Below are positions 45,148 through 54,336 of a stretch of DNA of 64,000 bases, one piece after another. The notes below the pieces were generated by a model. That model made no database searches and had not been told where the DNA came from. It saw nothing but the letters and a program-made list of their open reading frames with translations. The DNA comes from Planococcus shenhongbingii (GTDB lineage: Bacteria; Bacillota; Bacilli; Bacillales_A; Planococcaceae): positions 2,728,001 to 2,792,000 of the forward strand of contig NZ_CP129235.1 of the NCBI RefSeq assembly GCF_030413635.1, given 5' to 3'. Numbering within the stretch: the first letter of the stretch is position 1; each line of letters begins with the position of its first letter. The translations under genes were made by a program, and so were the position numbers.

Positions 45148-46028
45148 ATCATTTCATCCATGTCTTTGTTTAATGGCGAAGTGAAAGACAGCTCGTCTCC
45201 TGATACAGGATGAATCAGTTCCAGTGATTTGCAGTGCAAAGCCTGGCGCGGAATATCGTCCCTTTTCCCTCCATACAAATCGTCGCCCAGGAGTGGATGG
45301 CCGATATGGGAAAGATGGACCCGGATTTGATGGGTTCTTCCTGTATTCAGCTGAAGCTGAACATAGGAAAACGTGTCAAATTCCTGCAGGACTTCAACTT
45401 CTGTTTCTGCAAATTGACCATCTTCGCGCACTTCTCTTTCAATGATGCTGCTGTCTTTCCGGCCAATCGGCTCGGTGATTTTAAATTTCTTTTCCGCAAA
45501 CTTGCCGTGCACTAATGCATCGTACCGCCGTACCATTGTCTTTCCTTGTTGCTGCATAGAAAGCATATGGTGAATATGGCGGTTTTTTGCTATGCAGACA
45601 AGTCCCGAAGTATCTCGGTCAAGACGAGTCGCAATATGAAGTGTCGCAGGGATTTCATTTTCCTTAAAGTGCATCGCTACAATATTGGCAAGGCTTCCGC
45701 TGGGGTGTTCACGCGAAGGAATCGTGTTTTGAAGCGGAGGTTTATCTACAATCAGCAATGCTTGATCTTCATAGACAATATTCAGAGGACCAGTCTCCGC
45801 AATAAGCCCTTCCCCCAATTCTTCATTCGGAAAAATAACGGTCACAGCATCATCTTTTTTCAAGACATGCCGGACCGTTACTTCATTGCCATTTACTAAA
45901 ATTTGGCCGCCGCTGTATTTGACAGAGGCCAAGGTTCTTTTAGAAATCCCCCAACCGCTCAAAGCTTCCCGTAAAACACCCGGTTCTTTTGCGCTATACG
46001 TTAACTGAAATGGCTTGAATTGTTTCAC
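45132..46028 (-). CDS. RluA-family pseudouridine synthase (YjbO)
   Basis: 298 residues: an N-terminal S4-like RNA-binding part (about 10-75, ISKRTLASVKYSGGQILVNG) and the catalytic domain with the conserved ATRLDRDTSGLVCIAK motif, whose Asp is the nucleophile, and LNTGRTHQIRVHLSHIGHPLLGD. It modifies uridines in rRNA or tRNA. The start is GTG with GAGGTTTAAAT upstream, two bases after the nadK stop; part of the yjbL-relQ-nadK-yjbO operon. Confidence 0.93.
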   Translation of the reverse strand: MKQFKPFQLTYSAKEPGVLREALSGWGISKRTLASVKYSGGQILVNGNEVTVRHVLKKDDAVTVIFPNEELGEGLIAETGPLNIVYEDQALLIVDKPPLQNTIPSREHPSGSLANIVAMHFKENEIPATLHIATRLDRDTSGLVCIAKNRHIHHMLSMQQQGKTMVRRYDALVHGKFAEKKFKITEPIGRKDSSIIEREVREDGQFAETEVEVLQEFDTFSYVQLQLNTGRTHQIRVHLSHIGHPLLGDDLYGGKRDDIPRQALHCKSLELIHPVSGDELSFTSPLNKDMDEMIHVKR

Positions 46029-46030
46029 AT

Positions 46031-46831
46031 TTAAACCTCACTATCGATGAATGAATCATGGACCCTTTTCCAAAAAGGATGGTTCCGGAACCGGGCAAAA
46101 CGGACTTTTTCTTTTGCCACTCTATACTCAATCGATTTTACATCTTTGTGGAGCAGCTGCAAGTGATCGACAGTGACCATAAAGTCTACGGCTTTCACTG
46201 GACGAAGAGCACACCGGTGATGTGATGGCAGGACAAGTGGTGAACCGACAGTCCGGAAAACCCGGTTATTGATGGAAGCCATCTCTGTCAGTTGCATAGC
46301 TTGCAAAGACGGATGGATAATCGCTCCGCCCAGCGCTTTATTGTACGCAGTGCTGCCCGATGGCGTGGACATGCACAAACCATCTCCTCTAAAAGTTTCG
46401 AAAAGGCTTTCGTTTAAAAAGACATCCATGACAAGTGTGACATCAGGCGATTTAACCGTTGACTCATTCAATGCCAAATAAACTGCAGGAACTTCTTTAT
46501 GCCGGTAATGTATGCTTGTCTCCAGTAAAGGATATTCAATTACCTCGTATTCTTTTTTCGCAATGGAAAGTACCAGCTTTTCAATTTCAATCGGTTTCCA
46601 ATCTGCATAAAATCCGAGGTGGCCAGTATGGATCCCTACAAAAGCAACGGATGACAACTGGTCTCGATATTTATGGAAGGCGTGAAGAAAAGTGCCATCT
46701 CCACCAATGGACAATACGACATCGGGTGATTCCTCGTCCCATTCCAGGCCGAAATCCTGCAAATAATCACGCGCGGTACCCATTAATTCATTTGAAAGTT
46801 CATCACTTCTGGATTGTATAAAAAATTTCAT
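46031..46831 (-). CDS. nadK: NAD kinase
   Basis: 266 residues. Phosphorylates NAD to NADP. The signature [15 protein letters not shown] is near residue 42, and the NAD-binding [20 protein letters not shown] near 155. The start overlaps the end of relQ (ATGA). It corresponds to B. subtilis YjbN/NadF in the same neighbourhood. Confidence 0.96.
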   Translation of the reverse strand: MKFFIQSRSDELSNELMGTARDYLQDFGLEWDEESPDVVLSIGGDGTFLHAFHKYRDQLSSVAFVGIHTGHLGFYADWKPIEIEKLVLSIAKKEYEVIEYPLLETSIHYRHKEVPAVYLALNESTVKSPDVTLVMDVFLNESLFETFRGDGLCMSTPSGSTAYNKALGGAIIHPSLQAMQLTEMASINNRVFRTVGSPLVLPSHHRCALRPVKAVDFMVTVDHLQLLHKDVKSIEYRVAKEKVRFARFRNHPFWKRVHDSFIDSEV

Positions 46832-47505
46832 CGCGGCGTTGTGCCCCCTTCTCGTTCATTTGGAAAATGCGTACTTGGCGACTCTTTAAATTCACTGAAG
46901 TAAGCTTGAGCTTCTTGAATTTCATCCCTTATTTGCGACATTTCCTCATCAAGTTGAAAAGCAGCCTCCGCGGCCCGTTGAAGCCGCTTTTTTATTTCTG
47001 CCGGGAAAACCCCTTTATATTTATAGTTAAGTGAATGTTCAATTGATGCCCAGAAGTTCATGGCCAAGGTGCGGATTTGAATTTCTGCCAGTATCAGCTT
47101 TTCGCCTTTGATCGTTTGCACTGGATATTCGACGATTACATGGTATGATCGGTAACCGCTTTGCTTTTCATGGGAAATATAATCTTTCTCTTCGACAATC
47201 CGCAAATCATTGCGCTGCCGGAGCAGCGCTACAACGGTTTCAATGTCTCCAACAAATTGGCACATCATACGAAGACCTGCAATATCCTGGAGCTGATGGG
47301 CAAGTTCATCTGATGGCTCGAACGGAATTCCTTTTTCAAGTGTTTTATCATAGATGCTTGCTAAAGGTTTCACTCTTCCCGTCACAAACTCAATCGGAGA
47401 ATTCGAATTATCTGTTTCAAACTGCTGACGCATTCCTTTAAATTTAATTTTTAGTTCATCTACTGCTTGCTTATAAGGCGCTAGAAAGCGATCCCATTGA
47501 CCCAT
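46828..47505 (-). CDS. relQ: Small (p)ppGpp synthetase RelQ/YjbM
   Basis: 225-residue GTP pyrophosphokinase of the small alarmone synthetase class, without hydrolase or regulatory domains. Conserved segments are [45 protein letters not shown] and [20 protein letters not shown]. It makes alarmones under envelope or alkaline stress in relatives. AGGGGGACACGAT precedes the ATG. Links to CbpB, the c-di-AMP-controlled Rel activator family in this window, are only regulatory at a distance. Confidence 0.95.
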   Translation of the reverse strand: MGQWDRFLAPYKQAVDELKIKFKGMRQQFETDNSNSPIEFVTGRVKPLASIYDKTLEKGIPFEPSDELAHQLQDIAGLRMMCQFVGDIETVVALLRQRNDLRIVEEKDYISHEKQSGYRSYHVIVEYPVQTIKGEKLILAEIQIRTLAMNFWASIEHSLNYKYKGVFPAEIKKRLQRAAEAAFQLDEEMSQIRDEIQEAQAYFSEFKESPSTHFPNEREGGTTPR

Positions 47506-47526
47506 ATCGTGTCCCCCTTACTTCTC

Positions 47527-47916
47527 TTACGCTCGTGAAGCAAGTGCCTCATGAAAAGCTTCTTCTACCGCCATGCGGAACTCTGATCCGTAGTTATCGT
47601 TACCTTCTATATTCTCTATCAGCATCCACAATTCCTCGTGAAAGGCATCCAGCGGCATAATTTGTTCTCCCCATTGGAGCAATGGAACATCAGTTCTTTG
47701 CAAGGCATTCGCTAAACTTGCCCAAGTATGTTCTTTAAAATGAACATAAATATATTCAGTTCCAGTATCCACTAAATAGATAAAAGCACATTCATCACTG
47801 TCCGTGATCATTTTCCCAGCGGCTTCCACCGCTTCAAACGGCTCAATGGCCTCAATTTTGAATTGAACATGCTTTTCTGTAATCAATCCTTCTTTAACTT
47901 CAACTAATTTACGCAA
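47527..47916 (-). CDS. yjbL: YjbL family protein
   Basis: About 129 residues, acidic, no membrane segment, occupying the position of B. subtilis yjbL between yjbK and relQ. The function is unknown. The open frame runs further to 48105, but that part is the antisense of yjbK. The first sensible start in the intergenic region is TTG 47916 (M-RKLVEVKEGLITEK), preceded by GAAGGGAAG at about ten bases. No ATG is available at a proper place. Confidence 0.72.
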   Translation of the reverse strand: MRKLVEVKEGLITEKHVQFKIEAIEPFEAVEAAGKMITDSDECAFIYLVDTGTEYIYVHFKEHTWASLANALQRTDVPLLQWGEQIMPLDAFHEELWMLIENIEGNDNYGSEFRMAVEEAFHEALASRA

Positions 47917-48027
47917 TAAAAGTACTTCCCTTCTGCCTGTTATATAGCCATATTTTAACACAGCTCTGCCATTCGTTGCAGTTTGCTGCAGATTATCCGA
48001 TAATAAAAATAATAGAGAGGTGTTTTC

Positions 48028-48609
48028 ATGACAAAAGAACTTGAAATTGAATTTAAAAACATGCTGACCCGAGAAGAGTATAAACGGCTTCTTACGCATT
48101 TCCATTTAGCAGCGGACGATGTAAAAACCCAGGAAAACTACTATTTTGATACAGCGGATTTCAAACTGAAAGAAGCTAAATCCGCTCTTCGCATACGAAA
48201 AAAGCTGGAAAGTTTTGAATGCACATTAAAAATTCCGGCTCCTGAAGGGAATTTCGAAATTACCGATCCGTTAAACGCATTGCAAGCTGAAGCTATAATA
48301 AGTGGCCAATCATTCGAAGCTGCTGAAGTATATGCCGCTCTTCAGAAATTGCAAGTAGAGCCGTCTCAGTTAATAATGATCGGTAAATTAATGACTCACA
48401 GGATTGAGCTCGGCTATAAAGACGGCTTGTTGGTTCTTGATCACTCAGAATATCAGAATACCGCAGACTATGAAGTGGAATTTGAAGTGCAAGATGCTAA
48501 ACTAGGTCAACAGCAATTTTTAGAGTTCTTGCAGCTTCAGAAAATTCCGGTCCGTCCGGCGGATAAAAAAATTGCCCGATTTATGAAAGCGGCTAAATCT
48601 GGAATCTAA
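48028..48609 (+). CDS. yjbK: CYTH domain protein YjbK
   Basis: 193 residues. The CYTH triphosphate-tunnel fold is shown by the N-terminal ExExK motif in LEIEFKN and by alternating charged strands (YYFDTADFKL, SALRIRKKL, FECTLKIPA, YEVEFEV). Relatives are tripolyphosphatases or adenylate cyclases; the Bacillus protein's substrate is uncertain. AGAGAGGTGTTTTC precedes the ATG. Divergent from yjbL. Confidence 0.92.
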   Translation: MTKELEIEFKNMLTREEYKRLLTHFHLAADDVKTQENYYFDTADFKLKEAKSALRIRKKLESFECTLKIPAPEGNFEITDPLNALQAEAIISGQSFEAAEVYAALQKLQVEPSQLIMIGKLMTHRIELGYKDGLLVLDHSEYQNTADYEVEFEVQDAKLGQQQFLEFLQLQKIPVRPADKKIARFMKAAKSGI

Positions 48610-48731
48610 TGAATAATGTAACTTCTTTAGATGTAATTTCCTTCTTTACCATGCCATTCAGTCGATTTGTTTGAGAAATTCTTGCTCCGTTGTTAAAATG
48701 AATTTACAGCTATAGCAAAGGAGACACAATA

Positions 48732-49130
48732 ATGACTGGAAAACCAATAATTCCGTACGAAGAAATTGGTGCGGAACGCTTGTCACAGTTAATCGATGCA
48801 TTTTACGCACGAGTGGCCAAGCATCCAAAGCTGCAGCCTATATTCCCTGAGGACCTTACTGAAACCGCTAGAAAGCAAAAACAATTTATGACTCAATATT
48901 TAGGTGGACCTAATATATATTCTGAAGAACATGGACATCCACGGCTTAGAGCACGGCATCATCCTTTTCCAATAACTCCTGATCGTGCACAAGCTTGGCT
49001 GGAGTGCATGAGTGAAGCAATGGATGAGGTTGGATTGGAAGGGAAATTCCGAGAAGTCTTTTTCCAACGGCTTGTTTTGACGGCTCATCATATGGTAAAT
49101 GAGCAAGATAGCGAGGAGGAGTTAGAATGA
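48732..49130 (+). CDS. yjbI: Truncated (group II) hemoglobin YjbI
   Basis: 132 residues, 2-on-2 globin. The proximal helix contains RARHHPFPITPDRAQAWLECM, and the N-terminal helices (FYARVAKHPKLQPIFPEDL) fit group II. In Bacillus it is co-transcribed with yjbH and has been linked to protection from oxidants. AAAGGAGACACAATA precedes the ATG. Its stop overlaps the ATG of the yjbH remnant. Confidence 0.94.
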   Translation: MTGKPIIPYEEIGAERLSQLIDAFYARVAKHPKLQPIFPEDLTETARKQKQFMTQYLGGPNIYSEEHGHPRLRARHHPFPITPDRAQAWLECMSEAMDEVGLEGKFREVFFQRLVLTAHHMVNEQDSEEELE

Positions 49131-49428
49131 ACAATCTGGACTTGGCTCAAGAGACAGAAATGCATGAAAAAACACTGAAGCCAATGGAACTGTATGTTTT
49201 TTTTGACCCTTTAAATCCAGAATGCTGGGAGAAGAGCGGTTAAATCGCCAATCGCCCCCATCATTGAATGAATTATTCTTAAAATATTCTACTCTGGCAA
49301 CCAGAGAAATTGCCTCTATATATAATATTTCTGACCAAACAGCCGAGCGTGAATTGAAAAAGCAAGTGCTTCAGCAAAAACTGGAACGCATCAATTTGCC
49401 TGATCAAACTTTATGGACGTTAAAATAG
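49127..49428 (+). pseudogene. yjbH: yjbH remnant: internal deletion of the Spx-ClpXP adaptor gene
   Basis: The first 35 codons (MNNLDLAQETEM... to MELYVFFDPLNPECW) match the N terminus of YjbH, and a second frame from ATG 49222 to 49428 (MLGEERLNRQSPPSLNELF...LATREIASIYNIS) matches its last ~68 residues. Some 180 middle residues of the DsbA-like adaptor (normally near 300 residues) are missing. The junction, within AATGCTGG at 49221-49228, changes frame, so the N-terminal frame ends at TAA 49241. The start has GGAGGAG upstream and overlaps yjbI. The usual CxxC reads NPEC. YjbH delivers Spx to ClpXP in relatives. Confidence 0.85.
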
Positions 49429-49457
49429 CCTTTCGCTAACGCGAAAGGCTATTTTTA
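49427..49457 (+). terminator. Terminator after the yjbI-yjbH unit
   Basis: GCCTTTCGC TAAC GCGAAAGGC followed by TATTTTT. Confidence 0.88.
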
Positions 49458-49476
49458 TATAATTATAAATTTACTG

Positions 49477-49603
49477 CGCTTTCCTTGTCTAGCTGCAGCG
49501 CCTAACTCCTTGGGTCGTAAGCCACTTCGGCTGTGCGGCTGAAAAAACGCCGCTTCGCCAAATCGTCTTACGCCCGTCGGAGCTGAACAGGCGCTTCCGC
49601 TTT
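49477..49603. repeat. Bacillaceae-type intergenic repeat
   Basis: A GC-rich block begins CTAGCTGCAGCGCCT and ends AGGCGCTTCCGCTTTTCT, with inverted ends (AGCGCCT / AGGCGCT). It strongly resembles the dispersed 'tagctgcagcgcc' elements common between genes in Bacillaceae and Planococcaceae. There is no coding potential. Confidence 0.6.
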
Positions 49604-49611
49604 TCTTTATA

Positions 49612-49655
49612 AACAGCGAAAGGCGCCTTCCACGTCCGGAAGGCGCCTTTCCATA
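49612..49655. terminator. Strong hairpin in the pepF-yjbH spacer
   Basis: GAAAGGCGCCTTCC ACGT CCGGAAGGCGCCTTTC is a long GC-rich stem next to the repeat. T-runs are weak, so it may be a repeat component rather than a terminator. Beyond it, up to 49848, only AT-rich sequence is visible. Confidence 0.5.
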
Positions 49656-49848
49656 TTACACAAAGGGGATGGGAGAAATGTTCACGCTCAAACAAAGGGG
49701 TGTATGTTTGTATGTGATTTATTTCACAACCTAACTTTATCACGAAATAATAGTTAATGCAATAATTCACAAAGAGTTTCACAAATTTGTCACATTAGCA
49801 TAGCGACTAAATCCAGCCCCCTTTATTTACTATATTAATAAAATAAAT

Positions 49849-49882
49849 AAGAAGCTGCCATATTGCATAGCAGCTTCTTATT
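49849..49882. terminator. Terminator of pepF
   Basis: AAGAAGCTGC pairs with GCAGCTTCTT around an 11-base loop, just past the pepF stop codon on the minus strand. Confidence 0.85.
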
Positions 49883-49888
49883 TATAGT

Positions 49889-51697
49889 TTATTTCTTCAA
49901 AAGCAATGTTTCCAGTTCATTTAGTTTCTCTTCAAATACTTTGCATGCTTCTGCTACAGGTTCGGGAGAAGTCATATCCACGCCTGCTTTTTTAAGCACT
50001 TCAATTGGATAATCAGAGCTTCCCGCTTTCAGGAATTCATTGATGTAACGGTCAACAGCAGGCTGCCCTTCTTCTAAAATCCCTTTGCTTAAAGCAGTTG
50101 CAGCACTTAAGCCCGTTGCATATTGAAACACATAATAATTATAGTAGAAGTGTGGAATCCGAGCCCATTCCATTCCAATTTCTTCATCTACAGCTACCTC
50201 TTCCCCGAAATACTTTTTATTCAATTCATAATACACTTCGGTTAAGCGATCCGCAGTCAGCGCTTCTCCATTTTGATCCATCTGATGGATCAAATGTTCG
50301 AACTCAGCAAACATCGTCTGGCGGAAAACTGTTCCCCGGAAACCGTCCAACCAATGGTTCAATAAGTAAATGCGTTCCTGGTCGTCTTTTGTCGTTTTCA
50401 CCATATATTCATTCAGCAATGCTTCATTTGTCGTCGACGCCACTTCAGCCACAAAAATTGAATAATCCCCGTAAACATAAGGTTGAGAAGATCGAGTGTA
50501 ATAACTGTGGACACTATGACCAAACTCATGCGCCAATGTAAATAAATTGTCAACGTTATCCTGCCAATTCATTAGAATATATGGATTTGTACCATATGCT
50601 CCGGATGAGTAGGCTCCACTGCGCTTGCCTTTGTTCTCTTTGACATCCACCCAACGATTGGTGATGCCTTGTTCAACAATCCCTACATATTCCTCTCCTA
50701 AAGCTCCGAGGCCGGAGAGCATCGTTTCTGTCGCTTTTTCATAAGGGATTTCCATCTTCACTTCCTTTACCAGCGGTGTGTACATATCCCACATATGGAC
50801 TTGGTCCAGTCCGAGCACTTCTTTGCGGAGTGCAGCATAGCGGTGAAGCAAGTGAAGGTTATTGTTTACTGTTTCCACTAAGTTGTCGTAAACACTTTCC
50901 GGAATATGATCATCCGACAAGGCTGCCTGCCGTGCCGATTCGTATTTTCGGATTCGGGCATTGACGTTATCGCGTTTTATGTTTCCGGATAAAGTTGAAG
51001 CAAACGTATTGCGGAACTTCCCATAAGTAGCATATACTCCTTTGAATGCATCTTCCCTTACACGGCGGTCTGTGCTTTCAAGAAAACGGCTGTAGTTGCC
51101 GTGCGTAATCTGAACCATTTCGCCGTCTTCGTTTTTGATTTCCGGAAACTCCAAATCGGCGTTATTCAGCATACCGAACGTATCAGAAGAAGAACTGACA
51201 ACTTCAGACAACTGCGCTAGCAATGCTTCCTGTTCTGCTGGCAGAACGTGCGGGCGAACGCTATTCAGTTCTTCCAATGCATGCTTATAAAGCTGCAATC
51301 CTTCATGCTCTTCGATATAGCTATTAAGCATAGGTTCTTCCAAACTGAGAATTTCAGGTGTTAGAAAAGACAAGCCCGTCGACACTTTCGCATATAGCGA
51401 CTTCATCCGGCTATCCATTGCCTGATAAGTAGAGTTAGTGGTGTCTTGGTCATAGCGCATGTGTGAATACGTATATAGTTTCTGCAGTCGCTGCAATAAT
51501 TCATCTTTATAAACCAGCACCTCGTAAAGCGCATCTGCACTTTCTTGAAGTTTGCCTTGATAAGAACCGGCTTTCTCCGCCAACTCTGTTACTTTTGTAA
51601 ACTCCTGCTCCCAAACTTCATTAGACGCAAATATTTCTTCCAGTTTCCATGTCATTTCTGCAGGAATTTCTTCTCTTAATAATAATTTATCTGCCAC
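49889..51697 (-). CDS. pepF: Oligoendopeptidase F
   Basis: 602-residue cytosolic M3B metallopeptidase that cleaves peptides of roughly 7-17 residues, for example those imported by Opp. The zinc motif HEFGHSVHSYY is near residue 388. Length and order after coiA match Bacillus. The start is GTG with GGAGGAAATACA upstream. It lies 60 bases downstream of coiA. Confidence 0.97.
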   Translation of the reverse strand: MADKLLLREEIPAEMTWKLEEIFASNEVWEQEFTKVTELAEKAGSYQGKLQESADALYEVLVYKDELLQRLQKLYTYSHMRYDQDTTNSTYQAMDSRMKSLYAKVSTGLSFLTPEILSLEEPMLNSYIEEHEGLQLYKHALEELNSVRPHVLPAEQEALLAQLSEVVSSSSDTFGMLNNADLEFPEIKNEDGEMVQITHGNYSRFLESTDRRVREDAFKGVYATYGKFRNTFASTLSGNIKRDNVNARIRKYESARQAALSDDHIPESVYDNLVETVNNNLHLLHRYAALRKEVLGLDQVHMWDMYTPLVKEVKMEIPYEKATETMLSGLGALGEEYVGIVEQGITNRWVDVKENKGKRSGAYSSGAYGTNPYILMNWQDNVDNLFTLAHEFGHSVHSYYTRSSQPYVYGDYSIFVAEVASTTNEALLNEYMVKTTKDDQERIYLLNHWLDGFRGTVFRQTMFAEFEHLIHQMDQNGEALTADRLTEVYYELNKKYFGEEVAVDEEIGMEWARIPHFYYNYYVFQYATGLSAATALSKGILEEGQPAVDRYINEFLKAGSSDYPIEVLKKAGVDMTSPEPVAEACKVFEEKLNELETLLLKK

Positions 51698-51757
51698 TGT
51701 ATTTCCTCCTTTGCCCTACTCTTTCGGGAGTCGAACTACGTTTTATTTTCTCAATTT

Positions 51758-52849
51758 TCATACGCTTTTGCAATAGTTATCATACAAAAGCTCTAAAAGA
51801 ACCTCTTCACTGTCTTCTTGTTTTTTCATGCAGGAATTAATCTTCAAATATTGTTCGAGTAACTCCAGTGCATCTTCAAATATTGCTTCATCTGACATCT
51901 TTATTCGATTTGAATTGAGCAGCTCTTTCATTGTTATACCCTTTTCATCTGCCTGTAACGCTTCCATCTGCCAAAGTACAGCAGGCATTTCTATAAAATG
52001 ATTTCCTATTAAAGGAATCCCTAAAGTCAAAGGCAGAGCATTAGCGTCCAGTTGAAGTTCATAAGACAAACGCCAGAAAGGATTTCGGAATCGATTTTTG
52101 GCAAATTGCTGATTACGGACAAAGCGCTGCTTCTCCTTAAAAGCCAATAAATAGATGTTGAAAAACTCTGCTTTGGTTAATCTTTTCGCAATAGCAAAAG
52201 GAAACGTCTGTTTTTCTGCCGGCAATGATTTCACATTGGCAATCCACCGGTTTCCACTGCTGTAAAACAAACTGGAATAATAATAAAATCGATTGTTTGC
52301 CGGATTAAATGCTATAACAAATCGATTGTTCTTATTCCGCTGAAGCATTGCTTGCTCAAAAGACTTGAATTTGATTATTTGAATACCTTCATGAAGCGGA
52401 TTTTTTACAGAGAAAAGCCACAAAGGCATGATCCCCAAAGATTTATATCCTGCCGACCGCAACTCGATTTGCTGCACCGGAATCGGGCTGCATTGAAACT
52501 CAATTGCCAGGTTATGATCTATCAGCAAATCAGCGCGCTGTTTGATTTCAGGAAGATATTTTTCGAGTTCCGTATGGTGATTTTTCTGAGTGAAAAATTG
52601 ATGGAGCATATATTTACCGTGTAAATGCATGGGGGATTCGGGTTCACTGAACGAAGAACATTCAGAAAGGGATTGATGGGCAAAATGGGGGATTTTAATA
52701 TTGCCGACTTTCAGCAGCAATAGCTCACTGCAACTGGGACAAAAAAATTGCTCTTTTCCTCTCAATACAAGAAGTTCTTGACGGCTAATAAGTGGATTCA
52801 AATAAAATAAACGGCCATCCGATGCTTTGGCTACTAATATAGCATTCAC
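51758..52849 (-). CDS. coiA: Competence protein CoiA
   Basis: About 363 residues. The N-terminal zinc-ribbon-like FFCPSCSELLLLKVG is followed by a nuclease-like core (FTQKNHHTELEKYLPEIKQRADLLIDHNLAIEFQCSPI) with DLL...EFQ residues as in CoiA/restriction-endonuclease folds. It is required for processing of DNA taken up in transformation. The start is doubtful: the best fit is GTG 52849, which lies only one base after a GGAG; the open frame extends to 52987 without a better signal. Between mecA and pepF as in Bacillus. Confidence 0.88.
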   Translation of the reverse strand: MNAILVAKASDGRLFYLNPLISRQELLVLRGKEQFFCPSCSELLLLKVGNIKIPHFAHQSLSECSSFSEPESPMHLHGKYMLHQFFTQKNHHTELEKYLPEIKQRADLLIDHNLAIEFQCSPIPVQQIELRSAGYKSLGIMPLWLFSVKNPLHEGIQIIKFKSFEQAMLQRNKNNRFVIAFNPANNRFYYYSSLFYSSGNRWIANVKSLPAEKQTFPFAIAKRLTKAEFFNIYLLAFKEKQRFVRNQQFAKNRFRNPFWRLSYELQLDANALPLTLGIPLIGNHFIEMPAVLWQMEALQADEKGITMKELLNSNRIKMSDEAIFEDALELLEQYLKINSCMKKQEDSEEVLLELLYDNYCKSV

Positions 52850-53018
52850 TCTCCTTTTGTTGATTGTAGGAAAGATTTGCGGCTTAATCAATAAGATATT
52901 TAAAATACTTAAAGCTCCATAAGAAACACTGCAGAAATAATGTTGAAGCCGCGGGAATAACTGATCTGTAATATCACTGCAAGACATGAAAAATTGGGGA
53001 ACAAATAAAAATCATACA

Positions 53019-53043
53019 AAAAAGACCTCCGACATGGAGGCCT
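53019..53043 (-). terminator. Terminator of mecA
   Basis: On the minus strand GGCCTCC ATGTC GGAGGTC is followed by six T, right at the mecA stop codon. Confidence 0.88.
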
Positions 53044-53699
53044 TAACCGAAATAATGTAATACATTTGATAATGCATCTTCTTTAAATATTTGCTTGCCG
53101 TACTCTTCCAGACGATGAATCGTAATTGGTGAAACCTGCAAGTATTCTGTAAAGATACTGATATTGTCTTTTACATCGCTTTCCGAGTGTAAAATCTCAT
53201 CAAAGCTAACATATAGATAGTATTTGTTTTCGAAATGGTAAAGCGCCGATTCAATAGGCACATACATCAAACGGCGTGCTATAGGAAGCAATTCATCAAC
53301 TTCCGAGAAAACGAAAGTATACTCTAATTTCTTTAAATCCGGCTCATCGAAAATTGGTTCAAATTCATCAAACTCCGTAGCAGTTGAATCATCACTGCCA
53401 AACATTTTACGGCGTTCTTCTATATCATCAGGCAAATCAATTTTTTGCCCATCTTTTGTAAGTTGAGCACGAGTAACTGTCACTTCGAGTCCTTTATCCA
53501 TTGCTTGGACTTGGATCCAAAGCGGCCCTTCCATAACAAAATCCGCTTCTTCGTTAACTTCATCCATCATTTCCCAAAAAAGTTCTTCACTTTTGTCTCT
53601 GTTAAACCAAATTTCATCACGGCTAAAGCCACGTTCTTCAACATCAAGATAGGAAATGTAAAATTTAACTGTGTTATCATTGATTCTTTCTATCTCCAT
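53043..53699 (-). CDS. mecA: Adaptor protein MecA
   Basis: 218 residues. The N-terminal domain (about 1-80) starts MEIERINDNTVKFYISYLDVEERGF and should bind targets such as ComK; a central acidic linker (EFDEFEPIFDEPD) leads to the C-terminal ClpC-binding domain (about 115-218). It delivers proteins to ClpCP. AAGGAGAGGTGTAAA precedes the ATG. With spx and coiA it keeps the Bacillus order. Confidence 0.96.
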   Translation of the reverse strand: MEIERINDNTVKFYISYLDVEERGFSRDEIWFNRDKSEELFWEMMDEVNEEADFVMEGPLWIQVQAMDKGLEVTVTRAQLTKDGQKIDLPDDIEERRKMFGSDDSTATEFDEFEPIFDEPDLKKLEYTFVFSEVDELLPIARRLMYVPIESALYHFENKYYLYVSFDEILHSESDVKDNISIFTEYLQVSPITIHRLEEYGKQIFKEDALSNVLHYFG

Positions 53700-53879
53700 T
53701 TTACACCTCTCCTTTCGAAATGGACTAAGAGGATCGTCCTTCTATACCGTGCTGTGGTACTGCCTTAATTATATCCTGTTTCACAATGGATGAGAAAGTA
53801 TATGCCTAACGCCTGCATCAGCATCAAGTACCTTAGAGTTTAGTGCATTATACTGATTTATGCAACTATTTAAGAATAC

Positions 53880-53936
53880 AGAAAAGCTGCCCAAGATCCA
53901 TTATGAATTGTCATAAAGACCGGACAGCTTAAAAAC
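53880..53936 (-). terminator. Probable terminator of spx
   Basis: AAGCTGTCC and GGGCAGCTT (minus strand, one mismatch) pair across a long loop, with a T-rich end. Weaker than the others. Confidence 0.55.
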
Positions 53937-53940
53937 TTTT

Positions 53941-54336
53941 TTAGTTCACCATACGCTGTGCTTCAAGCAACTGATATGCTCGAACTTTGCGAGGAAGGAA
54001 GCGACGAATTTCGTCTTCATTATATCCGACCTGTAAACGTTTTTCATCCATAATAATCGGACGGCGAAGCAAACCAGGATATTCTTGAATTAATTCATAT
54101 AGGCGCTGTAGAGGTAAACTTTCTACATCAACATTTAATTTTTGGAAAATTTTCGAACGTGTTGAGATAATTTCATCTGTGCCGTCTTCTGTCATTCGCA
54201 AGATTTCTTTAATCTCACTGATTGTTAAAGGCTCAGAGAAAATATTGCGTTCTGTATATGGAATTTCATGTTCTTCCAACCATGCTTTTGCTTTGCGGCA
54301 AGAGGTGCAGCTTGGAGAAGTAAATAATGTTACCAT
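53941..54336 (-). CDS. spx: Redox-sensing transcription regulator Spx
   Basis: 131 residues, ArsC-like fold. The redox pair C10-x-x-C13 ([13 protein letters not shown]) is intact, as is [15 protein letters not shown]. Spx binds the RNA polymerase alpha subunit and turns on thiol-stress genes. The start is the second of two ATG codons, giving the exact family N terminus; GGAAGTG lies upstream. In relatives Spx is kept low by ClpXP with the adaptor YjbH, whose gene is broken 5 kb away here. Confidence 0.97.
   Translation of the reverse strand: MVTLFTSPSCTSCRKAKAWLEEHEIPYTERNIFSEPLTISEIKEILRMTEDGTDEIISTRSKIFQKLNVDVESLPLQRLYELIQEYPGLLRRPIIMDEKRLQVGYNEDEIRRFLPRKVRAYQLLEAQRMVN

Noticed and set aside
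47917..48105. N-terminal extension of yjbL to 192 residues
   Set aside because: It would overlap the divergent yjbK start region and is its antisense; TTG 47916 is the sensible start.
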